Positions 1-7,144 are shown, numbered from the stretch's first letter. The stretch is 7,825 bases of DNA from Candidatus Alloscillospira gallinarum (GCA_904420055.1 CAJFTV010000166.1:1-7825), one strand, 5' to 3'. Program-made: numbers and translations. Notes: generated from the letters alone by a model not told the origin.

Positions 1-3000
1 CCCTTAAAGCAGCCGCGGAGCTTTTCGTTCTGCGTGGCAATTCCAACCGGGCAGGAGTCCATGTTACACACGCGCATCATGACGCACCCCATGGCCACCA
101 TTACAATGGAGCCAAAGCCGTATTCCTCCGCGCCCAAAAGCGCCGCTATCGCCACATCTCGCCCTGTGAGCAGCTTTCCGTCCGTTTCCAGCCGCACACG
201 GGTACGCAGTCCGTTTAACAGCAGGGTCTGATGTGTCTCGGCAAGGCCCAGCTCCCATGGAAGCCCCGCGCCATATACAGAGTTTTTCGGCGTGGCTCCT
301 GTACCTCCGTCAAAGCCCGAGACAAGAATTACCTCCGCCCCTGACTTTGCGACGCCTGCGGCTATTGTACCCACTCCGGCCTCAGACACCAGCTTCACGT
401 TTATTGCCGCCTTTTCGTTTGCGCACTTTAAATCGTAAATCAGCTGTGCCAGGTCCTCGATTGAATATATATCGTGGTGCGGCGGCGGTGATATAAGCCC
501 CACTCCGGGAGTGGAAAATCTTGTCGCGGCCACCGCCGGGTACACCTTTTTGGCCGGGAGCTGTCCGCCCTCGCCGGGCTTTGCCCCCTGTGCCATCTTT
601 ATCTGTATTTCCTTAGCGCTCAAAAGATACTCGCCCGTGACGCCGAACCGGGCAGAGGCAACCTGCTTTATGGCGCTGTTTCTTATGGTTCCGTAGCGGT
701 CGGGGTGCTCGCCGCCCTCGCCGGTGTTTGACTTTCCGCCTATCTCGTTCATGGCAATGGCCATTGTCTCATGCGCCTCTTCCGACAGGGCGCCGTAGGA
801 CATGGCGGCGGTCTTAAACCTCTTTACTATGCTCTCGGCGCTCTCCACCTGGTCTATTGGTATGGGCCGGGCCTTCTCCATGTCAAACTCCATGAGGTTC
901 CTCAGCCTCCCGGGGCGGGCCTCCTCCTGCACCATACGGCAGAAATTCTTATATTTTTCGTAGTCGTTCTCCCTCACTGCACGCTGTATCATGTGTATCG
1001 TGCGGGGATTAAAGAGGTGGTCCTCCTTGCCGCTGCGCTCTTTGTGAATGCCGTCGCTGTCAAGTGTCATATCCGTGTTGAGCCCCAACGGGTCAAACGC
1101 CCTTGTATGACGGCGCTCAATGTCTCTCTCAATATCAGACAGGGTAATTCCACCCACACGGCTGACCGTATTTGTGAAATACGTGTCTATAACCTCGCGG
1201 CCTATACCAACCGCCTCAAAAATCTGTGCGCCCATATATGACTGGATTGTGGATATCCCCATCTTGGAGGCTATTTTCACAATGCCGTGGAGTATGCCGT
1301 CACAGTAGTCGGTCGCCGCGGCGTAATAGTCCTTCTCCATAATTCCCTCTTCAATCATGCTCCCGATGGAGTCCAGTGCCACATACGGGTTAATTGCCGA
1401 AGCGCCAAACCCCAGCAGGGTGGCAAAATGGTGGACCTCCCGCGGCTCGCCGGTCTCAAGGATAATGGAGAGCTGCGTGCGTTTTTTGGTGAGTATCAGA
1501 TGCTGCTGCACCGCCGACACCGCCAGAAGGGAGGGTATGGGCAGACGGAATTCGTCCACGTCCCGGTCGGAGAGTATGATAATATTCGCTCCGTTTCTCA
1601 CGCACCTGTCGACGGCGACATTTAAATCGTCAAGGGCCTTTTTGAGAGACGTCCCCTTGTAATACGACATTGGCACAGTTTCTACTTTAAAGCCCGGTAC
1701 GTTCATATACTTAATTTTCAAAAGGTCCGTGTTTGTGAGAATCGGGTTTCTAACTTTAAGGGACTTGCAGTTCTCCGGAGAGTCCTTCAAAAGGTTCCCG
1801 TCAGCCCCCAGATACACGTTTGTGGAGGTGACAATCTCCTCCCTTATGGCGTCAATGGGCGGGTTTGTCACCTGGGCAAAAAGCTGTTTAAAGTAGTTAA
1901 AAAGAGGCTGCGTCTGTTTTGAGAGGAACGGGAGCGGACAGTCATTTCCCATGGCAACCGCCGCCTCGCCCTCGTTTAGGGCAACATATTTTATATATGT
2001 ATTTACGTCCTCATAGGAGTATCCAAACACCTTCTGCATGCGGATAAGGCTGTCGCCCGAAAGCTTCGGAACTCCCCTGTTCGGGATTTTTATTTCCCTG
2101 AGGTTTACAAGATTGTCCTTCAGCCACTCCCCGTAGGGCCTTGCCATGGCGTACTTCATTTTGAGTTCTTCGTCCTCAATTATTCTGCCCTCCACAGTGT
2201 CTACAAGCAGCATTTTGCCCGGGTGCAGCCGTTCTTTTACAAGGACGTTTGAAGGCTCAATTTCAAACACGCCAACCTCGGAGGACAAAATTAGATAGCC
2301 GTCCCGGGTCACATAGTACCTTGACGGACGCAGGCCGTTTCTGTCCAGCACCGCCCCCATTACATCGCCGTCGCTGAAGAGGATAGATGCCGGCCCGTCC
2401 CAGGGCTCCATAAGCGTGGCGTTATACTGGTAAAAATCACGCTTTTCCTGGGCCATGTTGCCGTCTGCGCTCCACGGCTCAGGAATGCTTATCATAACAG
2501 CCTTCGGAAGGTCCATGCCGGACATATACAAAAACTCAAGGCTGTTGTCAAGCATCGCAGAGTCTGACGCCCAGTGGTCCACAACCGGCAGCACCTTATA
2601 AAGGTCCTTGCCAAGTACGTCCCCCTCCATTGTCTCCTCTCTGGAGAGCATTTTGTTCACATTGCCCCTGATTGTATTAATCTCACCGTTGTGCACAATA
2701 TACCTGTTGGGGTGGGCCCTGTCCCACGAGGGGAAGGTGTTTGTTGAAAACCGGGAGTGTACAAGAGCTATAGCGGACTTGTAGTCCTCACTCTCAAGGT
2801 CGGTAAAAAAGAGACGCAGCTGCCCCACAAGGAACATGCCCTTGTACACAATTGTCCGTGAGGACAGGGAACAGACATACGTCTCCGGATTTGATTTTTC
2901 AAAAATTCTCCTGGCAACATAGAGCCGGCGGTCAAAGTCCACCCCGGGAGCTACATCGGCGGGCTTCTCAATAAAGGCCTGATAAATGGCAGGCTTACAT

Positions 3001-3425
3001 TCCAGCGCACGGGTGCCCAAAACACTGTCATCTGTGGGAACCTTTCTCCACCCAAGCATGTTCAGGTTTTCCCGCTCCAGCACTATTTCAAATATCTTCT
3101 GGGCGTGACGGCGCTCCTTCTCCCCAGGAGGGAAAAAGAACATTCCAACGCCAAAGCTGTTGTCTCTGGGCAGATTAATCCCCGCATTTTTTCTGAAAAA
3201 GTCATGGGGAAGCTGAGTAAGTATGCCAACTCCGTCACCCGTCTCGCCAAGAGCGTCCTTTCCGGCGCGGTGCTCAAGCCTCTCGACGATAGTCAGGGCG
3301 TCGGAAACAGTCTTGTGGGTTTTTACACCTTTAATATTTACAATTGCGCCAATTCCGCAGTTGTCGTGCTCAAATGCCGGGCTGTACAGACCCGGACCTG
3401 TGTGTGTTTCCGGTCTTCTATTCAT
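1..3425 (-). CDS. gltB: Glutamate synthase (GOGAT) large subunit, 3' end outside window
   Basis: The product makes glutamate from 2-oxoglutarate and glutamine-derived ammonia in the cytoplasm. The frame is open from ATG 3425 to the left edge: 1141 codons of a protein that is usually about 1500 residues. AAAGGAGA (3432-3439) six bases upstream fixes the start. Cys23, in the motif EHDNCGIG, is the expected class II amidotransferase nucleophile, so residues 1-22 would be a removable propeptide. The glutaminase domain spans about 23-430, followed by the central domain. The FMN/synthase domain begins near 780 and includes GGKSNTGEGGEHP (about 893-905), PPPHHDIYS (about 978) and SGFDGGTGATPKNS (about 1040). 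A C-X5-C-X4-C motif at Cys1114, Cys1120 and Cys1125 matches the 3Fe-4S ligands. The end of the FMN domain and the GXGXG beta-helix lie off the window. The family normally pairs with a small subunit (gltD), not visible here. No disruption seen. Confidence 0.97.
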   Translation of the reverse strand, partial: MNRRPETHTGPGLYSPAFEHDNCGIGAIVNIKGVKTHKTVSDALTIVERLEHRAGKDALGETGDGVGILTQLPHDFFRKNAGINLPRDNSFGVGMFFFPPGEKERRHAQKIFEIVLERENLNMLGWRKVPTDDSVLGTRALECKPAIYQAFIEKPADVAPGVDFDRRLYVARRIFEKSNPETYVCSLSSRTIVYKGMFLVGQLRLFFTDLESEDYKSAIALVHSRFSTNTFPSWDRAHPNRYIVHNGEINTIRGNVNKMLSREETMEGDVLGKDLYKVLPVVDHWASDSAMLDNSLEFLYMSGMDLPKAVMISIPEPWSADGNMAQEKRDFYQYNATLMEPWDGPASILFSDGDVMGAVLDRNGLRPSRYYVTRDGYLILSSEVGVFEIEPSNVLVKERLHPGKMLLVDTVEGRIIEDEELKMKYAMARPYGEWLKDNLVNLREIKIPNRGVPKLSGDSLIRMQKVFGYSYEDVNTYIKYVALNEGEAAVAMGNDCPLPFLSKQTQPLFNYFKQLFAQVTNPPIDAIREEIVTSTNVYLGADGNLLKDSPENCKSLKVRNPILTNTDLLKIKYMNVPGFKVETVPMSYYKGTSLKKALDDLNVAVDRCVRNGANIIILSDRDVDEFRLPIPSLLAVSAVQQHLILTKKRTQLSIILETGEPREVHHFATLLGFGASAINPYVALDSIGSMIEEGIMEKDYYAAATDYCDGILHGIVKIASKMGISTIQSYMGAQIFEAVGIGREVIDTYFTNTVSRVGGITLSDIERDIERRHTRAFDPLGLNTDMTLDSDGIHKERSGKEDHLFNPRTIHMIQRAVRENDYEKYKNFCRMVQEEARPGRLRNLMEFDMEKARPIPIDQVESAESIVKRFKTAAMSYGALSEEAHETMAIAMNEIGGKSNTGEGGEHPDRYGTIRNSAIKQVASARFGVTGEYLLSAKEIQIKMAQGAKPGEGGQLPAKKVYPAVAATRFSTPGVGLISPPPHHDIYSIEDLAQLIYDLKCANEKAAINVKLVSEAGVGTIAAGVAKSGAEVILVSGFDGGTGATPKNSVYGAGLPWELGLAETHQTLLLNGLRTRVRLETDGKLLTGRDVAIAALLGAEEYGFGSIVMVAMGCVMMRVCNMDSCPVGIATQNEKLRGCFK

Positions 3426-3472
3426 ACACTGTCTCCTTTACTCATGCGGCGGAAATTTCCCCACGTTTTCAG

Positions 3473-3516
3473 CCAAGTTTACTCAACATTATATACAAAT
3501 ATACGAACTTGGTTTT
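3473..3516 (-). promoter_or_regulatory. Candidate gltB promoter framed by an inverted repeat
   Basis: On the minus strand a perfect TATAAT (3493-3488) lies about 63 bases upstream of the gltB ATG. At 17-base spacing the -35 position (3516-3511, AAAACC) is poor, as in activator-dependent promoters. A perfect 7-bp inverted repeat, CCAAGTT (3473-3479) and AACTTGG (3506-3512), brackets the -10 box; arm centres are 33 bp apart, about three helical turns. One arm overlaps the -35 position and the other lies near the expected transcription start, so it could be an operator. The -10 and repeat are directly visible; promoter function is inferred. Confidence 0.5.
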
Positions 3517-3578
3517 GTAGAAAAATGATACCACTCCGGAGATGTGATGTCAATGAAACTCACAACGTCAAATATTAC

Positions 3579-3632
3579 AAAATATGATTTTCAGTCAGCC
3601 GTTTTATGTCATTTTAGACCTAAAATATGATT
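3579..3632. repeat. Palindrome and direct repeats in the AT-rich gap upstream of gltB
   Basis: ATTTTAG-AC-CTAAAAT (3611-3626) is a perfect 7-bp-arm palindrome. An 11-base direct repeat, AAAATATGATT, occurs at 3579-3589 and 3622-3632, 43 bases apart, the second copy overlapping the palindrome. These lie about 120 bp upstream of the candidate gltB -10 box, far enough for an upstream activator site. A short dyad, ATATT/AATAT, sits around 3572-3585. The surrounding DNA is strongly AT-rich, so some of this could be chance. A binding role is inference only. Confidence 0.4.
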
Positions 3633-3640
3633 ATTGCCGC

Positions 3641-3666
3641 ATAAAATTGCAATATCATTGTATTGC
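3641..3666 (-). terminator. Weak candidate terminator after the glycosidase-like gene
   Basis: About 30 bases past the stop codon of the upstream gene, minus-strand RNA can form a perfect 6-bp hairpin, GCAATA-CAATGA-TATTGC (3666-3649), followed by AATTTTAT. The stem is AT-rich and the U run has only four bases, so termination would be weak. It is the best candidate between this gene and gltB. The arms could also pair imperfectly with GCAATAATCA just downstream. Confidence 0.35.
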
Positions 3667-3695
3667 TCATGCAAATTCTCTGTCAATGCACAACG

Positions 3696-5441
3696 CTATG
3701 ACGCGAAAGCTGAGGCCACGCTTCCATACTTTTCAAGTGACGACGAGGCATTCCAGGTCAGGTATCCTCCATCGAGCCCCGCATCATAAAGTCCGCGTAT
3801 CTGGGCGGCTATTTCCTCCGGCCCATACTCGTTATACGGCTCCCTAATTGCGTCGTATGCCTGTATCCAGGTGCGCACCCGGGCGGGAGTTGCAGTCTCC
3901 CCCTGGCGGGCTGCGGCATTCTTCCCCCAGCCGAGCAGCGTCTCATACGGGTGCTCCCACGGACGCCAGTCCCCGCTGGAGGCAAAGTGGTCCGGATAAG
4001 GCATTCCGCTTATGGCGTCCACCACATTGCTTATTGCCGGCCAGTACTGCCCGTATGCGGTTACATATGCATATGCGCTCTCCCCGAACACATCGGCGCT
4101 TATATACGCACCGGCATCGTGCAGCCTGTCGGCGGCATACATTAAAAACCGCTGTATTGCCTGTGCCTTTGTCTCGCCGTATGTATTTCTGTAATCTATG
4201 GTGCCCTCCCTTTCATACCCCGCAGTGAGGTCCGGAAATCGCACATAGTCAAACTGTATCTCATTAAATCCCACAAGTTCCACTGCCTCCACTGCGAGGT
4301 CGGCCTTATACTGCCACACATATCTGTCATACGGGCTTGGCCAATACGCCCCGGACAGGGTAAGGGGCGCGCCGTCAACTCCCGTTATGGCGCACTCAGG
4401 GTGGTCGGATACAAAGTTGCTGTCGTTAAACGTGGTAATACGCCCTATGACATATATCCCAGCGTCCTTTGCCTTCTGTATCGCCAGCCTGTAGCTTTCA
4501 AGCGTATTTACCGCCGAGGCCGCAGTGCTGGGAGAATATCGCTCCATAACCGGCGAGGGGTATCCCACCGTCGGTCCGTCGGTTATGTCCACTACAAACG
4601 CATTTATGCCGGAGGACTGGGCAAGCGCAATGTACTCGTCCATATCCCCCACCCGCCAGGAGGCTATATACAGGGTCCGGCAGGTCTCCGGCATGACGTT
4701 GTCCGCAAAGCTTCCCTTTTCCCTGGGAAAATAGTCAAGTCCTGCGGCGTCTCCCCCGCCGTAGATATCGCCCCTCCCGGCGTGTACGGCGTATTGGCCG
4801 TTGTAGTCATAGTATAAATCGGCCTCTTCCTTTGAATATGCCACATACTCCGCCCTAATATACCCGGCGTTTTCCCCGGCTGTCACAGCATACATGTTTA
4901 CCCGCCCATTTTTGTCTATGAAATCGCAGTCCTGAACGGTGAGGGCGCTTCCCTTTTCTGCGAGATACGGTGTTAGCTCCCCCGCCTTATTCAGGAGGTT
5001 TACGGTTGTCCTCACATATACCGTGTCCTCTGCCAGGGCCCCGGTAATATCCGTGGAAATATTCTCCCGCAGGGTATAGCCCGCGCCGCTGTCCCACATT
5101 ATTCTGACGGTGTCACTCTTCCCGTCAAGATATGTCACCTCTGTGCCACGGGACAGCTCTACTGCCTCGGTACACTCCCTGTCACCGTAAACAACCGCCG
5201 TCTCCCCAGCTGCAATAAGATACCCGGAAAGCCTTTTCTGCCGCGGGGGACGCACATCTGTCAGGCGAGGCAGAACAGCCCGCTCCCTCGTAACGGTGCC
5301 ATCTTTTCTCATAAACACAAGCATGAGGCACGCTGCCACTATTAAAGCGGCAATCACTGCCATTATAACAGCCGCCCAGGGCCGTTTCTTTCCCCCCTTT
5401 TCAGAAGGGAGCTGCTCTCCGGTCCGCTCTTTGGTATTCAT
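3696..5441 (-). CDS. Membrane-anchored putative glycoside hydrolase (DUF4015) with SH3-like repeats
   Basis: The predicted product has 581 residues: a charged N-terminus, one membrane segment (about 22-44), two SH3-like stretches (about 70-130 and 138-202) and a C-terminal DUF4015 TIM-barrel-like domain (about 255-565). Matching motifs are YIASWRVGD (about 258), FVVDITDG (about 282), IQFDYVRFPD (about 395-404, Asp398) and ISADVFG (about 447-453, Asp450). The family is annotated as putative glycosyl hydrolase; substrate and catalytic residues are not established, so the two aspartates are only candidates. With positive residues before the membrane segment, the bulk probably faces outside, where the SH3-like parts may touch cell wall. 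I chose ATG 5441 (GAAAGGGA at 5458-5451, 9-base spacer) over an in-frame TTG at 5450. The start overlaps the stop of a small ORF (ATGA), suggesting translational coupling. Stop is TAG. Confidence 0.85.
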   Translation of the reverse strand: MNTKERTGEQLPSEKGGKKRPWAAVIMAVIAALIVAACLMLVFMRKDGTVTRERAVLPRLTDVRPPRQKRLSGYLIAAGETAVVYGDRECTEAVELSRGTEVTYLDGKSDTVRIMWDSGAGYTLRENISTDITGALAEDTVYVRTTVNLLNKAGELTPYLAEKGSALTVQDCDFIDKNGRVNMYAVTAGENAGYIRAEYVAYSKEEADLYYDYNGQYAVHAGRGDIYGGGDAAGLDYFPREKGSFADNVMPETCRTLYIASWRVGDMDEYIALAQSSGINAFVVDITDGPTVGYPSPVMERYSPSTAASAVNTLESYRLAIQKAKDAGIYVIGRITTFNDSNFVSDHPECAITGVDGAPLTLSGAYWPSPYDRYVWQYKADLAVEAVELVGFNEIQFDYVRFPDLTAGYEREGTIDYRNTYGETKAQAIQRFLMYAADRLHDAGAYISADVFGESAYAYVTAYGQYWPAISNVVDAISGMPYPDHFASSGDWRPWEHPYETLLGWGKNAAARQGETATPARVRTWIQAYDAIREPYNEYGPEEIAAQIRGLYDAGLDGGYLTWNASSSLEKYGSVASAFAS

Positions 5442-5488
5442 ATCACACAATCCCTTTCAAAAAAAGCGCAGCCGCCATATTTCAGCAT
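5438..5488 (-). CDS. 16-residue leader-type small ORF coupled to the glycosidase-like gene
   Basis: Minus-strand ATG at 5488 opens a 16-codon frame, MLKYGGCAFFERDCVI, ending in TGA (5440-5438) that overlaps the next gene's ATG as ATGA. A strong Shine-Dalgarno, AGAGGTGG (5502-5495), lies six bases before the ATG. The good ribosome site plus stop-start overlap suggest real translation and coupling; I do not recognise the peptide. It contains two cysteines and no run of one amino acid, so a classical amino-acid attenuation peptide is not obvious. The terminator-like hairpin described separately is embedded in it. Alternatively the ORF is fortuitous and only the RNA structure matters. Confidence 0.5.
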   Translation of the reverse strand: MLKYGGCAFFERDCVI

Positions 5489-5495
5489 GCTGCGC
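5459..5495 (-). terminator. Intrinsic terminator or attenuator downstream of mobB
   Basis: Minus-strand RNA forms GCGCAGC (5495-5489), a 16-base loop, then GCUGCGC (5472-5466), a perfect 7-bp GC-rich stem extendable by two G-U pairs, directly followed by seven U (5465-5459). This is a standard rho-independent layout and would end LysR-mobB transcripts about 90 bases past mobB. The U run leads straight into the ribosome site of the next gene, leaving no room for a promoter between them. The 5' arm is also the spacer between the Shine-Dalgarno and AUG of the small ORF, pointing to attenuation rather than a simple end. Confidence 0.7.
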
Positions 5496-5521
5496 CACCT
5501 CTTTTTATAATCACGCTCCAG

Positions 5522-5541
5522 GCCGCGCCTTTCCCGGCGGC
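5522..5541 (-). other. Small GC-rich hairpin in the mobB 3' region
   Basis: Between the mobB stop and the terminator, GCCGC and GCGGC can pair as a 5-bp stem with a 10-base loop (minus strand 5541-5522). No U run follows, so it is not a terminator by itself. It may protect a 3' end or belong to the leader of the small ORF. The gap 5496-5584 also contains TATATA (around 5575-5568) and TATAAA (5509-5504) but no convincing -35 element; a transcript started from the latter would begin at the small ORF's ribosome site. Confidence 0.25.
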
Positions 5542-5584
5542 AGCCCGTCCGTACAAAGCACGTGCCCTATATATAAACGGCGTG

Positions 5585-6067
5585 TTAAGCCTTGATCTGT
5601 TCTTTCAAAAAGTCAGCCACTTCCGAAACCATATGAAGGCCAAAGCTCCTCTTCGCCCTTGGCTCCGGCTCGTCCGTTATTACGGCTATGCACTCCTCCG
5701 GCGGAATGGGAAAGTCGTTTCCGCTCTCCCTGCGGCGCATTGCAATCTTTGGCCACGGTCCGGCCTTGTACCCCTCTGTTATTATAATGTCCACATCGTG
5801 CAGCCCCGCCACAAGCTCCTCGGGCGACACATATCTGTTCTCCATTACCGCGGCCTTTGTGTTTGACGAAATAACTGTGACGTCAGCGCCGGCGGCGGTA
5901 AAACGCCAGCTGTCTTTTCCCTTTTTATCAATTTCAAACTCGTGGGCGTCGTGCTTATATACCGCCACGCGAAGGCCCCGCGCCTTGAGCTCGGGTATAA
6001 GCTTTTCCAAAAATGTGGTCTTTCCCGTACCTGAAAACGCCACAAACGAGAAAACCGGTACTGACAT
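5585..6067 (-). CDS. mobB: Molybdopterin-guanine dinucleotide biosynthesis adaptor protein MobB
   Basis: This 160-residue cytoplasmic P-loop protein matches MobB, a GTP-binding partner of MobA in converting molybdopterin to its guanine dinucleotide form. The Walker A motif is A10-FSGT-G15-K16-T17. The family segment KHDAHEFEID (38-47), then KGKDSWRFTAAGAD, is intact, and DIIITEGYK (93-101) carries the strand-end acidic residue Glu98. Length is typical of a stand-alone MobB, so no fusion to MobA or MoeA. ATG 6067 begins six bases after the LysR stop, with GGCAGG (6082-6077) nine bases upstream; a closer AAAAGG leaves only two bases. The tight spacing argues for co-transcription with the regulator. 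No other molybdenum cofactor gene is visible in the window. Stop is TAA. Confidence 0.93.
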   Translation of the reverse strand: MSVPVFSFVAFSGTGKTTFLEKLIPELKARGLRVAVYKHDAHEFEIDKKGKDSWRFTAAGADVTVISSNTKAAVMENRYVSPEELVAGLHDVDIIITEGYKAGPWPKIAMRRRESGNDFPIPPEECIAVITDEPEPRAKRSFGLHMVSEVADFLKEQIKA

Positions 6068-6073
6068 ATCCTT

Positions 6074-6976
6074 TTACCTGCCTTCCTTGTCCCTGTATAT
6101 CTTCTCAAGGTAACCGGCAAATTTCTGAATTGCCGGATTCTCCGTGTCCTCGTGCCAGAAGCACTGCAGCTTTTCCGTCTTGCCCGTAGGATAGCATGTC
6201 AGGCTGCTGTGAAGGCTGAGACGGCTGAGCATTGTGGAGATAAACACCCCCTGCCCCAGCTCTGTGGCCATATAGGCTGACTCTATATTCGGGGCAATTA
6301 TAATCTCCGACGGAGTAAATCCCAGCTCGCGGCACTGCCGCCGAGCCCGCTCCTTCGTCTCGGACACCGTCTCATGGCTGGAGGCCGCCTTTATAAACGG
6401 CTCGTTTTTAAACGTCTCCACCGTGGCCCCGTCTGTCACGCCTGGATTTTCCGGAGAGACCAGCAGCACCAGCGGAGTTGTGAGTATATCGACCTTTTTT
6501 ATCCCCGCAGATTTCGGGGCAAACTCCCTGTAGGTGATAATTATATCAAGTTCACGTGCATTAAACCGCTCTATCAGCTCATACTGCGGCTGTTTTTCCC
6601 CGGAAAAGCTCAGGTTCGGACTGTCCCGGCGTATGAGCTTCAGCGCCTCGGCTATGCCGTCGGATATCTCCAGCATCTCGAGATATCCAAGACTTATGCC
6701 TCCGCGAATCTCCTCATAGTAACGCCGGAGCTCCTCCCCCGCCTGTCTGAAATCAGTCTGAAACCGCTCAAACAGGTCCCTGTATACTTCACCGGCGTGG
6801 GTTATGGCAACATAGTGCCGCGTCCTCGTAAAAAGCCGGAAACCGAGCTCATCTTCAAGCCGGGCGATATACTTGCTGACAGACTGCTGCGTCATATACA
6901 TATCCCGGGCCGTCTCTGTAAAGCTCAGGGTCTTTGTGAGGGATAAAAAGCACTTTATAGACGTCTCGTTTATCAT
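6074..6976 (-). CDS. LysR-family transcriptional regulator
   Basis: The product is 300 residues, typical for the family. The N-terminal winged helix-turn-helix covers about residues 5-65, with SFTETARDMYMTQQSVSKYI (18-37) as the helix-turn-helix and LEDELGFRLFTRT following. A linker helix (about 66-90) leads to a periplasmic-binding-protein-like effector domain (about 92-293). I chose ATG 6976 (MINETSIKCF) because family members start just before this helix; an upstream in-frame TTG at 7048 would add 24 atypical residues. AAGAGGA directly precedes the ATG and AAAGG lies 11 bases upstream, so the ribosome site is not ideal. It is followed by mobB after six bases. The ligand is unknown: it could act on molybdenum-linked genes, on itself or elsewhere. 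It is not adjacent to gltB, so calling it GltC would be unsupported. Confidence 0.93.
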   Translation of the reverse strand: MINETSIKCFLSLTKTLSFTETARDMYMTQQSVSKYIARLEDELGFRLFTRTRHYVAITHAGEVYRDLFERFQTDFRQAGEELRRYYEEIRGGISLGYLEMLEISDGIAEALKLIRRDSPNLSFSGEKQPQYELIERFNARELDIIITYREFAPKSAGIKKVDILTTPLVLLVSPENPGVTDGATVETFKNEPFIKAASSHETVSETKERARRQCRELGFTPSEIIIAPNIESAYMATELGQGVFISTMLSRLSLHSSLTCYPTGKTEKLQCFWHEDTENPAIQKFAGYLEKIYRDKEGR

Positions 6977-7137
6977 TCCTCTTACTGCCTTTCGTATAGT
7001 CTGGCGGCCAAAGCTCCGCAGGCAGGCAAATAAGTTTCCGTCCGCCAAAGGCCGTCACCGGCAGGTTCCCGCCGCTTTCAAGGGCTTCTGAAAACCCGCC
7101 TGCCGCTTCCACCTTGTGAAACGGCGCTTCTATCTGT
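6977..7137 (-). other. GC-rich, potentially structured leader of the LysR-mobB operon
   Basis: This stretch is much more GC-rich than the gltB upstream gap. Minus-strand RNA can nest three helices: GCCGU/ACGGC (7125-7121 with 7055-7051), CGGCAGG/CCUGCCG (7105-7099 with 7065-7059) and GGGUUU/AAGCCC with a UCAG loop (7097-7082). A second domain can form GGCGG/CCGCC (7046-7042 with 7007-7003). GCAGGC in the first domain could instead pair with either overlapping GCCUGC at 7027-7018, giving alternative folds. It does not match a riboswitch class I can recall with confidence, including the molybdenum cofactor motif. A minus-strand frame is also open across it, so remnant coding sequence is possible. 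Confidence 0.35.
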
Positions 7138-7144
7138 ATTTTAG

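Noticed and set aside
771..1662. Plus-strand ORFs opposite gltB, and similar ones opposite the glycosidase-like, mobB and LysR genes
   Set aside because: They are antisense shadows of well-supported minus-strand genes, with low-complexity, basic or Cys-rich translations and no family resemblance.
3422..3445. A 7-codon ORF (MSKGDSV) before gltB whose TGA also overlaps the gltB ATG
   Set aside because: It has no ribosome site at a usable distance and its codons simply span the gltB Shine-Dalgarno. The overlap is probably chance, unlike the well-supported small ORF at 5438-5488.
3426..3695. A tRNA, small RNA gene or hidden coding sequence in the gap upstream of gltB
   Set aside because: Both strands are AT-rich and no cloverleaf or coding-like frame with a ribosome site was found. 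Only the promoter, repeats and weak terminator are supportable.
5438..5488. Programmed frameshift at the T7 run joining the small ORF to the glycosidase-like gene
   Set aside because: In the frame of the downstream gene a TGA follows directly after the T run, so slippage there would end translation rather than fuse the two.
6977..7048. Longer LysR start at TTG 7048
   Set aside because: It adds 24 residues ahead of the helix-turn-helix, where family members have only a few, and uses a rare start codon without a clear ribosome site.
6855..7112. Minus-strand ORF from GTG 7112 overlapping the LysR gene
   Set aside because: It runs about 120 bases into the LysR coding region in another frame, has no ribosome site, and its sequence matches nothing I recognise. 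Its upstream part is discussed only as a possible remnant in the leader.
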